Positions 50,271-62,210 are shown, numbered from the stretch's first letter. The stretch: 64,000 nucleotides of DNA from Nelumbo lutea (GCA_022828595.1 JAKGHH010000001.1:211867848-211931847); one strand, 5' to 3'. Notes: generated from the letters alone by a model not told the origin. A program made the numbers and translations.

Positions 50271-50984
50271 TGGAAGTTGTGCCCATGCATGTTTTATGGT
50301 TGGATAGGAGAGTTGGGTTTTTTTCATAACATAAAACATTAAAACTTAAGAATGATAATTTATAAATTATAGTTAGGCATAGGATTTTAAATGAAATTAT
50401 AATTAACTATAATATATTTCTTCATAAAACCATTAAAATATATTATTTTAATGCATATACACCTCATTAAGGTCTTACATTTAGTGTTGTTAATTTATTT
50501 TTATGATTTATTAAAGTATTTATAGTGTTTCCAAGCGTATCTATGTGTATCTTAGTTTTTCTTCGATACACATGCGTATCCGAGGTGTATCCTAATACGT
50601 CTCTTAAAATTGTCTTTCCAATACACTTGTCGTTTCCAATACTTTGAACTTTATCGTAAATTTTCTAGAAAAGTTTATTATGACTACAAAATTCATTTAT
50701 AGATATTATGGTATTTTTGTTAAGGATTAATATTCAAACATAGAAAATTAATTAGCACAAGGAAATGATATTTGTAACCAAGTGCAAGTAACAAATGAGC
50801 AGAGAAACTTTGTGATTGTCTCTATTAGAATGATGTTTTAAAGCTTTCCAAGCCTATGAAGAATAAGATAAGAGAATAAAATATAGAATGTTAATGGATT
50901 CAAAGAGAAACAATAATCTTGGGATTGATGATTCTACCCAAATTTTAACATGATATGCATTATGCATAAGATGACCAATGCGAA

Positions 50985-51450
50985 ATATTTTTTTTTTTTG
51001 AAAAGGCAAAATTTAGTATTCTATTAATCTATAAAAGAAAGTCCCATGTACAATAAGGGACTATATATGGGGAATGTATAAAACAAAAACAATGAGTTAA
51101 GCATTTCTACACATTCTATTTACAAAAAAGATTGTCTATCAAAAAATTGAGTTTTAAGATATTTCTTAAAAAGGTTTGATGATTTCAAGCAATGCATGAA
51201 CCTAGGGTACCCATGAGCCTATTCATTACTTCCTATTCTGACCTGGATAGACCTTCAATTCAAAGGCTCTACTATTGCTTTCATTCTATAAAATCCAAAT
51301 GATTGTAGCCAAATACATTTTCTATAATAATTTGCCCCTTTTACTCGGCCATTTGAGGTACCATCATGAAATAATGGACCACCAAAAACAGAAACCTTCA
51401 AAAGTAAAAAAAGAAAAAAGAAAAAATATGTCTTAAGAGACATAGTACCT
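50985..51450 (-). pseudogene. Possible LINE 3' end
   Basis: A T-run at 50,989-50,999 followed by GAAAAGGCAAAATTTAGTAT looks like the reversed tail of a plant LINE (compare 9,165-9,200). No RT or RNase H motif survives in the 450 bp that follow. Confidence 0.4.
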
Positions 51451-51818
51451 TATAAATACCAAAAGAAGCACATTAATCTACTAGTGTTCCATTAGTAGTG
51501 TCATAATTCCTATGAATAATGTCATAATAAGATGTTGTAATAAAATAAAACTTAAATGCAATTTAAGAGTATAGAGAAACAAAATCCTTGAATACATGTG
51601 TTGTTGTATGCTTGTTTAAGGAAAAATGTATAAAACAAAGTTAAAAGTATGATTATAACATATTTTTGCAATTACAGTTGAAAGAAAGTCTACTAATACT
51701 ATATCCATTATGGAATTAAAACAAAGTTGAGAAATACACCCAAGTTCTTAGAGAAAATCTCCTAACTTTGTAGCCATGGTTTACATGCTAAAACAAATTC
51801 AAAAGACTTTTCTCTCGT

Positions 51819-52485
51819 CATAATTGTTAAGGCTTTACCTAGGTGACTAGGCACCCTTGGCTAGGTGCCTTGGCCAAACGTCTTAAATTATAGCAGCTAG
51901 GTGCCCATCTAGGTGAGTAGGCAAAAATGTCAATGTGAGTGCCTTATTATAATATCATTTAGGTTGTTGCATCTTATTAATATGTGTATTAATACATTCT
52001 AGGATATACTATATGTGCCATTGACACTTTGTTTTAATGTTTTCTATTGAAATTTAAATTTTTTTTTTCATAAATTATTGAAATTTAAAAGATCAAAGGA
52101 TCTTGAGAATAGAGAATGAATGAATAGAAGTATAGATGGGTTTCTTTTTTTTTTTTCTATTCACTTTCCCTCTCATCAATTAAATAAAATAGAAATTCCA
52201 TCCTTTTTTAGTTAATAACCTTCTTTAGTTGCTAATTGATACGAAATTTCTCTATTAAATACTTATTATGGTAGTATTTTTATCAAGCTTATTATAGTTG
52301 TATTGCTTAAAATAATTAAATTAATATATTTAAAAGATTCTTAATGTTAAATGGTATATAAAACTAGGGAACTAGCCAAAAGTTAATTCTTTATATTATA
52401 AAGTATTTATCACTTAGGTGTTTCCTAATCAACTAGGCGACTAGGTGCCCAATTAATGTCATCCAGAATCACCTAGACAACTATG
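51819..52485. mobile_element. hAT-like element of the CATAGTTGTCAAGGC family
   Basis: Left end CATAATTGTTAAGGC, right end (reversed) CATAGTTGTCTAGGTG, with CCTAGGTGACTAGGC-type wording in both flanks, as in 27,509-28,681. The core is AT-rich and unlike the minisatellite of that copy. No clear 8-bp duplication. 667 bp. Confidence 0.6.
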
Positions 52486-53093
52486 CTCATCATCTCTAGT
52501 CTACCCTACCATTCAGTTTAGGGTCCCAAAGGTAGGATCAATGGATCATAGCCCAAAATGTGATTTTAAGATGAAGAGTGTAGATCCACTGTTGTTTGGC
52601 TTCATCTAATCTCCTTGATAACTCTAGGCACTAAAAGGTTGACCAAAGCTGAGAGTTTCCAAAATCACACAAACAAGTCTATATATTGAACTTTAATTCA
52701 ACTTGAAGCTAAGGAAGATTGATTTCGATTGAATGAACAAAATCTCAAAGAACTTGTAAAAAGCTCAATTTGTGTCCACTCTTAATCATAGTCAAACCCA
52801 ATATGATTCTAGAAGGGTATGATACTGGAAATGTATGATAAATCTATGATGCTCAATTAGTTTTTGCTTATTAGGCTTTCATTGTCTTTTTGGTGGCTAG
52901 ACATTACCAAACACTATCAAAGCTAACTTAATTCTTTATTTATTACTAGTGTAAGGGCACATGCTATGCACATGTGCATGTAGGATAAAGATGTAAAGAT
53001 ATAAGATATATGATATGATCTTTCAATTTTTGGAGGCATATGACAAGTTTTTTTGTGTGGTTTTAATTTCAAGTTTTCTAAAGCTTGAAAAAA

Positions 53094-53665
53094 TAGAGAT
53101 GAAAGTGGATTGGATAAGATTCAAATCAGGGTATATATGAATCCAATCCGATAGCATATATCTGGGATCTGATATGATTCGAAGATTCAATCGGATCTCA
53201 CAAATGGTGATTCGAATTTGAAATCATTAAGGATGTCAGATATCTAAATATGATCTGATTCAAATTCTGAAAAATTTAATAAATTATTAAAAGAAAAAAC
53301 ATAACAATTTATATAAAGAGAAACAAAAAAAATATAAGTATTTTTTCAACTATTTTTATCATATATATTAACATATACATATCTTTTTATAAAAAAATTA
53401 CAAAAAATGCAATATAAACATATTTATAAATAAATATGCTAATAAATATAATAATATATACATGTCTTTTTATAAGTAAATATGTTTATAAATATATACA
53501 TATATATAGATTGGTTCTGATAAGATCCTTTTGGATCCAATATGGGGAGATCCAAATCTGATATGATTTTCAATCTGATTCAAAAATTTGCCAAAGGGGT
53601 GATCCAAATCCAACAAAAAATAGGATCATATCATAATCTGATATGTTTGCACCCTTACTTGGAAA
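53094..53665. mobile_element. Probable hAT MITE, 53,094-53,657
   Basis: The left end TAGAGATGAAAGTGGATTGG and the reversed right end TAAGGGTGCAAACATATCAG are similar, with GATCTGATATGATT-type words in both arms. CTTGGAAA follows the right end; CTTGAAAA stands near the left end with two bases between, so the duplication is only suggestive. Confidence 0.45.
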
Positions 53666-54092
53666 ACCAAAATTTGATCTTTCTCTATTTGCCAATGAAA
53701 AACAAGAAATTGAAAAGACCTATGCCCTTAAAATCTAAAAAAGGACTTGCTAAACAACACCTGTAAATATGTGGTGTTTTGGGGGTAGTGTCAAGTTAGT
53801 ACCCAAACTTTCAAACGTGTCACTACAGTACCCAAACTTTCAAAAAGTGTCAAGTTGGTCATTGTCGTTAACCGATTGTCAGTTATCTAATCATGTGATG
53901 ACATGTGCAACTTAAAATTTTGGAAATGTCAAAATTACCCTTCAAAAGAAAACATTTTCATTGTCTTCTACCTTGAGACTGAACTGGTTGAGGTGTTTGA
54001 GATTTTCTACTAATGAAGATACCTTTCATTGTCTTCTACCTTTAGATGGTAGGCCCACCTCTAACCAGAACGGGAAGGAGGGAGGGTGAAAC

Positions 54093-54497
54093 GGCGGCAC
54101 TAGGGGTGGATTTGATCTGAGCCGAGCCGAATAGTATGAGGCTCGAGCTCAGCTCACCAATGTATTACAGGACTCGAGCTTGGTTCGAGCTAGAACCTTG
54201 AGTTTGAGCTCGATTTGAGAAAAAAATTATAAAAATAAAAAATTATATATAAAAAATATTTTTATTTAATATTTAAAAAACAAGAATTATAATATTTTTA
54301 TTATATATTTTATTTTCTATATATATATATATTCGAGCTTGGTTCGCGAGCCTCATGATCCGAGCTCTATTAGGCTTGAGTTCGGCTTGTTTGTTAATCA
54401 AGCCTCTAAATTGGGCTCAAAGCCCGGTTGAAACCGAGCCAAGCCAAGCTCGAGTAGCTCATGAAGAGCTCGGCTTGTGGCTACCCCTAGGCGGCAC
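54093..54497. mobile_element. hAT MITE, 54,101-54,489, perfect TSD GGCGGCAC
   Basis: The element is 389 bp. Ends TAGGGGTGGATTTGATC and GGCTTGTGGCTACCCCTA, exact 8-bp duplication GGCGGCAC. It is the same GAGCTCG-rich family as 40,708-41,188, in the opposite direction. Confidence 0.93.
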
Positions 54498-54646
54498 CCC
54501 AATACCGAAAGAAGTTAAACTGCAGTGGGGTGATTTCATCCCAAAGTAGAGAAGTAGTCGATCCCAAATGGTGATTTGTGTCAAGTTAAACTGAAGTGGG
54601 GTGGCACATTGGGTTAAGAGAAGAGAGAATGGAGATGTGAATGTCT

Positions 54647-55988
54647 TCGTCAATTAGGGGTGGCAAATGGGTGGGTGGGTTGGATATGGGTTGAATACCA
54701 ACCTACCCATATTGACCCACCCACCCACCATGACCCATCATCAATCCTTGTTAAAAGGTTATAACCCACCCTAACCCTAACCCACCTATATTGACCTACT
54801 TGATCCATCCATATTGACCCTTAATCACCCTCACCCATACTAACCCACCTACCCTCACCTATAAATACAAAAAAGGGGTTAGGATAACCCTATACTCGAA
54901 ATAATAATTTTTGAGAGAATAATCTCTCTCAAGGCTGCCACGTGACAAAAAGAGTCAGGTCAACTTGTATACCCAAAAATGCAAAAAAAATACCAAAAAT
55001 TGCAAAAAATAAAAAAAAAATACAAAAAGTATAAAAAATTACGAAAAATGCAAAAAAAAAACTATAAAATTGTAGGAAATGCATGAAAAACACCAGAAAA
55101 TGCAAAAAAAGCACAAAAAATTGTAGAAAATGCATCTTTTACAAAAGTGCTTTCGTAAAAGTGTTTTCACAAAAGTACTTCTATAAAAGTACTTCTGTAA
55201 AAGTGCATTCATAAAAGTGCTTTTATGCTTTCATAAAAATTCTTTTATAAAAATGCTTTCATGTAAAAGTTCTTTTGTAAAAGTGCTTTTATGCTTTCAT
55301 AAAAATATTTTCATAAAGTGCTTTCATGTAAAAGTGCTTTTGTAAAAGTACTTTCACAAAAGTACTTTCATGTAAAAGTACTTTCATAAAAGTTCTTTCA
55401 TATAAAAGTACTTTTGTAAAAGTGCTTTTATGCTTTCATAAAAGTATTTTCATAAAGTGCTTTCATGTAAAAGTGCTTTTGTAAAAGTACTTTCATAAAA
55501 GTTCTTTCATGTAAAAATACTTTTGTAAAAGTGCTTTCGTAAAAGTCCTTTTTATAAAGTTACTTTATAAAATTGCTTTTGTGTAAAATTGCATGTGAAC
55601 GTGAAAGTTAATAAAATCCATTTTGGTTCACTTTTAATTCCAAAATGACATGTGTCGTGGTGGTTTGGGATTGTAATGAGATGTGAATGCGTTAAGAGGC
55701 TTGAGCTTGAGTCACTTCAATTGCTATTTTTTTAGGATTTGGCGAGTATAGATAGAGCTGACTTTGAGTCTTTGATCCAACCTATTCTGACCCACACGAC
55801 TCAACCCATCTTAACCCTAATAGGTACTCTCGACCCAACCCACCCTGACCCTTTTTCCATTGACCCTAATGGGTTACTCGATCTATATCGACCCGCCAAT
55901 AGGTTGGGTGGGTATGGATGAGTTCCAAGGTGGGTGGGTTGGGTGGATCAAATGGATTGGGGTCAAGATTGCTAGTCCTGTCGCCGAT
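54647..55988. mobile_element. hAT-type element with AAAAGTACTTTT array, 54,655-55,980
   Basis: It is 1,326 bp. The left end is TAGGGGTGGCAAATGGGTGG and the reversed right end CAGGACTAGCAATCTTGACC. The 8-bp duplication TCGTCAAT / TCGCCGAT matches at 6 of 8. Both arms carry GGGTGGGTTGGGT and TGACCC words. The core is a purine-poor array, described separately. No transposase. Confidence 0.65.
55138..55590. repeat. Minisatellite of AAAAGTGCTTTyrTA / AAAAGTACTTTT units
   Basis: Units of 14-18 bp alternate AAAAGTGCTTTTGT, AAAAGTACTTTCAT and AAAGTGCTTTCATG. AAAAGTACTTTT is its own complement, so each unit can pair with any other. About 28 units. Confidence 0.85.
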
Positions 55989-56079
55989 CAAACCAATTAC
56001 TTAGGTTCCAACCCAAAGTAGAGAAGCAAGAATGTCTGATCTGATAAAAGTTAGTTCTTGGATTTGGTTTTATTGCTTC

Positions 56080-56790
56080 CATGATCAAAGCCTTTTGGTA
56101 GGATATCTTGATACTTCATAAAGTACAATCAAAATGACCACTGTAAGAAATATAAGAATAGCAAACACCCAATAAAATATTAACCCAAATTGAAGGAGCT
56201 CCGGTTTTAACATCAAAACATAACAAGACAATTCGGCATAGTCGTGATAGATATCTGTTGCTACCAAGGTTGGGACAAGGGCAACAATGTAATTATGCTT
56301 CCGTAGATGAGGGTTGATTGAATCTGAGGGTTGGTGAAGCCAAGGGCATGCAAATCCAACGTGTGAAGGAAGAAGCACGTTAGAGGCTGTAGGTGTTATC
56401 CCAAGGGTGGGGACTCCGACGGTCAAATTAGTTAATGTGTAATAAGGGGTCGGACGAGGCTCTAAAGAGGTAACTCAGACGAGGTCACTAGGATGCTACA
56501 GAGTTTGAGAATAGAAATACCAAGATAGCTTACCTCGGGAATGGCACCACTTATTTATACTTGAACCTACTTAGAGTTTGTTAGCAATCAGGATGCCATC
56601 CTGATGATGCCACGTGTCAAAATATCAAACCTGCCATGTGCGCCTACATCAATATCTAAAGTGGAACAAAAGAATTAAGACAGATCAAATTACCTTCGAG
56701 GTTATCGGCCGAGGCATTAGAAGTGGACACAGCATTATTCTGAACATGCCAATTATCCGGCATCGATAACGAACTAAAACCCTTACTCTA
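56080..56790 (-). repeat. LTR-like sequence (minus strand)
   Basis: On the minus strand a TATA-like GTATAAATAAGTGG lies near 56,560, followed by a leader-like stretch ending in CGTCTGAGTTACCTC. It may be a degenerate solo LTR. No boundaries or coding motifs. Confidence 0.3.
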
Positions 56791-57547
56791 ACCAGCAGCT
56801 ACAATGATTAAATCACCCCAATCCCCTCAAGATAAAAATGGGGAAATCGTAGAAAAAAAGGAAAGGTGTCAAATCTGCCTCCAAGGAGACAACATTCAAT
56901 CAATTTCATCCGAAATAATACCAGCTCACCATGATCGACCTGTCGTTCAATCAGCAATTCTAAGACGCTCGATGTCAAACAAATTCACACCAATTCTATC
57001 CGGAAAGCCACCAGATTGAAGGAGGAGAAATCGCAGAATTGCAAATAACTTACTGATATCAATCTATCTTCGCAGAACCGCAGAATTCACACCAATTTTC
57101 CCTTGTCTTTTGGTAGAGAAGTGTAACGCCATTGCCTATGATAATGGGTAATTTTAAACTTTTAACTGATTAGATGATAGGTAAAGGATATTTTTGTTCT
57201 TTTATATGATACTTATTACAGTTTTTTTGAAAATTTAGGTACTGCAGTAAGACATTTGAAAGCTCGGATAATAAACTTCACACTACCCCAAAGTTGAGGG
57301 TATAAAGTGAAAATTTCCCCTTTAGTTTTACTAAAACACTTTTCGACCTGCTGAAGGCAAGTATCTGCTACTAAGTATATACAGATATAGACAGATTTTG
57401 CTGCAAGTCTAAAGCTACCTTCATTCAATCAACCCAGACGGACGTAAACTTGTAATGTTTAACAGACTCCCTCTTGACTTCAGATGTCATCTCTAGTCTC
57501 TACACCAAAACCTCCTATAGCGATTATTGTGTACTTTTCGTGCTTCA
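56791..57547. other. Region upstream of the TIR exon
   Basis: It contains the right inverted end of the Mutator-like shell (to about 57,320). The 220 bp left before the TIR start codon would be promoter and 5' UTR; no clear TATA box is seen. Confidence 0.5.
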
Positions 57548-58026
57548 ATGGCTTCTTCCGTCCACCGATGGAATTACGATGTCTTCTTGAGCTTCAGAGG
57601 TGAAGACACCCGAAAGAACTTCACTGATCACCTCTATACCGCCTTGGATCGAGCTGGAATTTACACGTTCAGAGACGACGAAGAACTCAAGAGAGGAAAA
57701 GAGATATCGTCTGAGCTGCAAACAGCAATCGAAGAATCAAGGATCTCCATCGTTGTTTTCTCAAGGAACTATGCTTCTTCAAGATGGTGCTTGGATGAGC
57801 TTCTCAAAATCTTATATTGCAATGAAACGATGGGCCAATTGGTTTTTCCCGTTTTCTATGACGTTGAACCGTCGGAGGTTCGCAATCAGACTGGAAGCTT
57901 TGGGAGTGGATTTTCCCAAACTAAAAAGCGAGTCAAGGCGGATCTGATGAAGGTGCAGAGTTGGGAAACAGCTCTCAGAAAAGCTGCGAATTTGTCTGGG
58001 TGGGATTTACAGAAGGTTGACAACGG
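57548..58026 (+). CDS. TIR-domain exon of a TNL-type resistance gene
   Basis: The exon encodes a TIR domain, in plant immunity an NAD-cleaving signalling module usually joined to NB-ARC and LRR. I start at MASSVHRWNYDVFLSFRGED; an upstream in-frame Met at 57,527 adds seven residues without family support. Motifs: FLSFRGEDTRKNFTDHLYTA (residues 14-32), IYTFRDDEELKRGKEI (38-53), AIEESRISIVVFSRNYASS (60-78), RWCLDELLKI with the catalytic Glu at about 84, VFPVFYDVEPSEVRNQTGSF and NLSGWDLQ at the end. The donor GTAATC at 58,027 is where TNL genes usually end exon 1. Reading on gives TAA at 58,028. No P-loop or LRR follows within 6 kb, so it is a TIR-only gene, a truncated TNL or the first exon of a gene interrupted by transposons. 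Confidence 0.88.
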
Positions 58027-58030
58027 GTAA

Positions 58031-59289
58031 TCCACCATTGCAATTTATTTTTCTTCTATTTTTGGTCAATTTACCGTTATTCATGCTCCTCGCGCTCTTT
58101 TTTCATATATATATATATATATATTTAACTTTATAGATCATATTGCTCTGAGTTTTGTCTTCAAATATGTACCTTTTTAGATCATTTCTCTCTCCTCAAT
58201 TCTCATGCCTTCTGTGCATGGGACAAAAGCATAAAACAGTGCATGAAGCAGGGGTTCTTTCTCTCTGTTTAGGCGTGCAAAGGGAGAAGAGCTTCTCTGG
58301 ACCATACAAATAACATACTTTAGTCTACCCTTGAAAGCAACAGAAATCTAAGTTAATTCCTCTTCGTATTTCAACGTGAATGGACTTCAACCATCCAGAA
58401 GTTGATATACATTATATGGTAAAGAAAAGAGAGAGGTAATCGCATTTCCACCGGTATAAAGAGTATTTGGAAAATGCACTTATGTACATTTTTTCCATAA
58501 AACATCGCTTGTAGGGAAATAATTAGTTCAAACAGATTTTGAGTAAGGGACCCTAGTAAGTTCAAATGGAAATCTTCGTTGATTGGAACTCTATTTACAT
58601 GTTGTCATAACCCTGCAAATTAAGCTTTCCATCTAAGATGTTCAACTTGGATTTCAACCAAAGGAACCTTTCTAGGTGCATTTGCAACTCATCCAGAATA
58701 GACATATCAAACATATGATAGGAAGCTACCTCCTAATTTGACAGATAGTGGAAATTTATTTGTACCTGTTCAATCTGCATGTTTTCAGTAGGCTCTAAGC
58801 TAGAAAAGTTACCAAATTTAATGACAAGAAGTACATGATCAGAAATTCAGAATTGAGACAGCAAAAGTAAATTACACCAACACTACCATAAGAATCCAGA
58901 GTTGAGAAAGCACCTTCCAAACCTTGGCCAAATTCCACCCGCCCTTAGTCGAAGTTTGTTTGTTGCCAGTATTATCCTAGATCCACTAGGCTGTAATACT
59001 CATTACAGTCATTGAAACCCAATATCATTTGGTTCTTTGGATTACTACCGCCCAATCACTCCCATGGCTTTCTGTTGATGTTGAAATTTCCTCTAACTAG
59101 CATGTTGGTAATGTTATCAGCAATAAATTTGTTCTCATTTCACAGCTTGCATCTTTCCAACATGCTTATTACATTCAGCCTTAGCTGATGTGATTATACC
59201 ATTTTTATTATTTTCTTTTAGTAGTTGTATATTTATTATTACAAAATATTTCTACAATATCTATGTCCTTCCATAAAATCTAGGTGTAA
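58031..59289. other. Sequence downstream of the TIR exon
   Basis: A (TA)n run lies at 58,107-58,126. I looked for NB-ARC motifs (GGIGKTT, kinase 2, GLPL) on the plus strand and found none. No other gene. Confidence 0.6.
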
Positions 59290-59700
59290 AAGGTTAGGTG
59301 GTAGCTCTATTTTCAGGCCCGCTTGGAGTGGGGGATACCTTAAGAGCTGAAGTGATGGCTACTCCAAGGAATGAAAATAGCAAAGCAACCTGGCCTTCAA
59401 CATTTGGAGGTTAAGGGGGATTCCAAACTGGTAATCTCATGGATGAATGACAGCACAGCCCAGGTGTGTAGATTCATAATCATATCATAAGAGAGATTAA
59501 GAACATAGCAAAGGAGCTGGGGGCAACCTTTAGATGGGTAAAATCTAAAAAGAATAGCAAATGGGATGGCTGATATTTTCCTAAACAAGGGTGCATAGGG
59601 AACAATTCTTTTGGGTAGATGTGTAATTAGGTTTCTTTCAATTTGTAAAGGGACTGATTTGTCTTGTAACAGCAATAACAGTAATATGCTTTAATTGAAA
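59290..59700 (+). pseudogene. LINE relic #6, RNase H end
   Basis: Plus-strand pieces with frameshifts: GVGDTLRAEVMA near 59,330, LEVKGDSKLVISWM near 59,410, FRWVKS and ANGMADIF near 59,550, and a short A-rich end near 59,695. It is heavily decayed and 5'-truncated. Confidence 0.7.
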
Positions 59701-59737
59701 TTACTGAAATGAACTTTTACTGAAAAAAATAAGTTCA

Positions 59738-60413
59738 TTGCATTTTGTGGCAACCCTCTTTAGCCCAAGTTTTCTAAGGCAGCCATGGAAGAGAGGAAGA
59801 ATTATGTGGAGGGCAGTTAGAGTAGCATTAGTATGGAATATTCGTGAAGAAATAAACGAAAGAATATTCAAAGAGAAGTGTAAATCCAAAGTAGAAATAG
59901 TGGGGAGGACAAAAATAATAGTTGCATATTGGGTGTAAACAATGGAGGCCTTTTAGGGGTTTTCAGTGGATGACATAATAAGAGCTTGGGAAGCAGTGAC
60001 AAACTCTCCTATAGTGAAAATTGTGATGGAGTGGAAACCTCAATTATTATTATTATTATTACTATTATTGTTTTTTCTCAGAAGTGGAGACCTCTTGTTA
60101 CCAACATGGTGAAGCTGAATTTTAATGGGAGCTCTCAAGGCAATCCGGGCCTGGCAGAAAGTGTGGTGTCTTTGGGAATGCAGAAGTCAAGTTGGTGGCG
60201 ATGTATTCAGGCCTGATTGGGTTTGGTGATTCTTTGAAAGCCGAAATATTAACATTGCTACAAGGTCTAAGGATAGCTAAGCAACATGGTTACAGCAGAT
60301 GGAGGTGGAGGGAGATTCATAGTTGGTAATTTCTTGGACAAATAGTAAGAATTCAGGTGCTTGGGCCAACACTAAGGGAAATTGTTTGGTTAGAAAAGGA
60401 AATGGGAACTACC

Positions 60414-60445
<32 letters not shown>

Positions 60446-60600
60446 ATAGATGAAATGTGAGCTACCTTCAAATGTGTTAGAAGGACTACAAATGAGATGG
60501 CAGTTTTTTTTGGCTAAGCAAGGGGTTCTTAGGCAGAAATTGTTCTGGACTGAACTGCAATTCGCTTAAAGTTGTAACTGGAAATTTTGTTGGGAATTAC
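59738..60600 (+). pseudogene. LINE relic #7, zf-RVT end and RNase H
   Basis: Plus strand: RGRIMWRAVRVALVWNIREE with INERIF (end of zf-RVT), VKLNFNGSSQGNPG (RNase H start, with Asp replaced by Asn), KAEILTLLQGLRIAKQ, MEVEGDS and CVRRTTNEMAVF with a LAKQGV-like end. A TTTTC microsatellite at 60,417-60,445 interrupts it. It follows relic #6 directly in the same direction. Confidence 0.72.
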
Positions 60601-60715
60601 CTAACCAATTTGACATGTACTCTTAACTATTTCTTTTAATGATACTCTCTGTTACTGATTTTCTTTTTTTTTTTTTTTGACAAGACCCTGGATATCCAGA
60701 GTATAAACAGCATTG

Positions 60716-60930
60716 AGTATTGGTTCTTTTTGGTACTTCTTTGATGTATGTATTTGTCTACATGGGATGTATCAAAGTTATGAGTTGTATCTTTTGTTTT
60801 TTAACAAAAAGTACTACTCATAACCAACATGGAGTAATGGTCCTTTTTGGTTTTTTGATGTTTGTGTTTTCTACATGGGTTCTATCAAAGTTGTGGGTTG
60901 TACCTTTTGCTTCTTAGCAATCTATTCTAA
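60716..60930. repeat. Imperfect ~120-bp tandem duplication
   Basis: TTCTTTTTGGTACTTCTTTG...CTACATGGGATGTATCAAAG is repeated as TCCTTTTTGGTTTTTTG...CTACATGGGTTCTATCAAAG about 120 bp later. Confidence 0.7.
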
Positions 60931-61298
60931 TCTTCAAAGAGAGGGGTTACTGTCTTACTGCCTCTCCATCAAATTTTCTTGTTACTCTTTCTTCCTATTA
61001 TATCCTCCCTTGGATTTTAGTTTAATTCTGTATCTTTTATGAAGCTTTGCATTATCTGTTGACTTTATTATTTGTGTCTTTCTTTGGACTAGAATGAACT
61101 CTTTAATGTTGTTCTCATTTGTCTTTGCATTCTTATACAATTATACCTCTCTTAAGTATGTTCACCTCCTTCCAAGCCTCTACTTTTGATGGTTCTAATT
61201 CATGTATGGAATTTGGATTTTGTTGCACCCGTGTAGTTTGGAATTTGAGAGCTTGATTCTAAGAAAACTTGGCAAAGATTTTTTAGGTTTTGGTGCTG

Positions 61299-61809
61299 TG
61301 TTTTAAAAGGTGTGAGAGGCGTGCCTCCAGGTGACATGCCCCCAAAACGCCCTGAGGCATATGGCAGAGGCATTGACACCTCTGATGACGCCTCATACGC
61401 TTTTTTCATGAGGCATGCTAGAGGTGTACGCCCCATGTGCCTCATGCACACCTCATATAAAAAGACAGAAAAAGAAAGAAAAAAGAAAAATAAGGAAAGG
61501 AAAGGAAAAGAAAGGGAAGGGAAAGAAAAACAAAAGAAAGAGGAAAAAAAGAGAAAAGGAAAGAAAAGACCCCCTCTTTCAACCAGTATTATGCATCTTC
61601 ATTCTTCTTAACATAAAAGATTTTTATTAAAAATAAAGAAAAATGAGATCCTCCTTCCTCTTCTTCCTCCTCCTTCCTCCTCATCCCCCTCCTCTTAAGG
61701 AGGTTTACACTCCTTCTGTGTGGGAGGCTTACACCTCTTACATTCTGAACTATGCCTCATGCCTGTAGGTAGTGGAACGCCTTGCATTACACCTCTACGT
61801 TTTAAAACA
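61299..61809. mobile_element. MITE with TGTTTTAAAA ends
   Basis: The element is 511 bp with TGTTTTAAAA / TTTTAAAACA ends, then GTGTGAGAGGCG-like against GTAGAGGTGTAATGCAAGGCG. Flanks GGTTTTGGTGCTG and GGTTCGGTGCTG are similar, pointing to a 9-bp (Mutator-type) or longer duplication with small changes. The arms are rich in GAGGCGT/ACACCTC words and the core is AAAGG-rich. Confidence 0.65.
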
Positions 61810-61918
61810 TTGGTTCGGTGCTGATAAAAAAAAAACAATGAGCTTTTTGGTTTCGATGTGCCTGTGTTTCTATTGTATTAAAATTGATTTCTGATGGATG
61901 TCCTATTTGCTTTGATTA

Positions 61919-62210
61919 TGTTAGTGAAGGGGTATTTTAGTCTTTGCACACCTGTTGAGAGTCCTGATGTGTACTATTATGTTAGTTCGAGTGTCTCTTA
62001 CTTAAATAAGGGCACTCTTGTCTTTTCCAGACACATTAATAATATAATAACAAGTCTGGCCGAATCTAGGTTGACTTCCTGAGTTTCGAACTAGACCTTT
62101 TCTCTTCTCCTTCCTCTTTCTTCCTTTTTCTTCTTTCTTTTCTTCCTTCTTGCTGTTTACTTTACAACTAACAAACTAAACAGATTTCTAGGGTAGGCTG
62201 AACTTTAACA
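61919..62210 (+). repeat. Copia 5' LTR
   Basis: It is 292 bp with ends TGTTAG and TTAACA, and a TCTTCC-rich leader at 62,100-62,160. Confidence 0.88.

Larger units (their letters stand above)
53773..57320. mobile_element. Mutator-like shell with ~70-170-bp inverted ends
   Basis: The left end (GGGGGTAGTGTCAAGTTAGT, then ACCCAAACTTTCAAACGTGT, CACTACAGTACCCAAA) matches the complement of 57,195-57,300 (TGGGGTAGTGTGAAGTTTAT, CGAGCTTTCAAATGTCTTA, CTGCAGTACCTAAATTTTC). Similarity continues inward more weakly to CTAATCA and AAAATTACCC. Between them lie two hAT elements and an LTR-like stretch. No transposase frame. Target duplication not resolved. Confidence 0.55.

Noticed and set aside
54929..55135. 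Phe/Leu-rich minus-strand frame resembling a membrane protein
   Set aside because: It is the translation of an AAAAATGCAAAAAA-type simple repeat within the hAT-type element.
57600..57947. Second frame of 115 codons overlapping the TIR exon
   Set aside because: It is a shadow of the TIR coding sequence; no family match.
61312..61630. Lys/Glu-rich frames of 99 and 71 codons
   Set aside because: They are translations of the AAAGG-rich core of a MITE.
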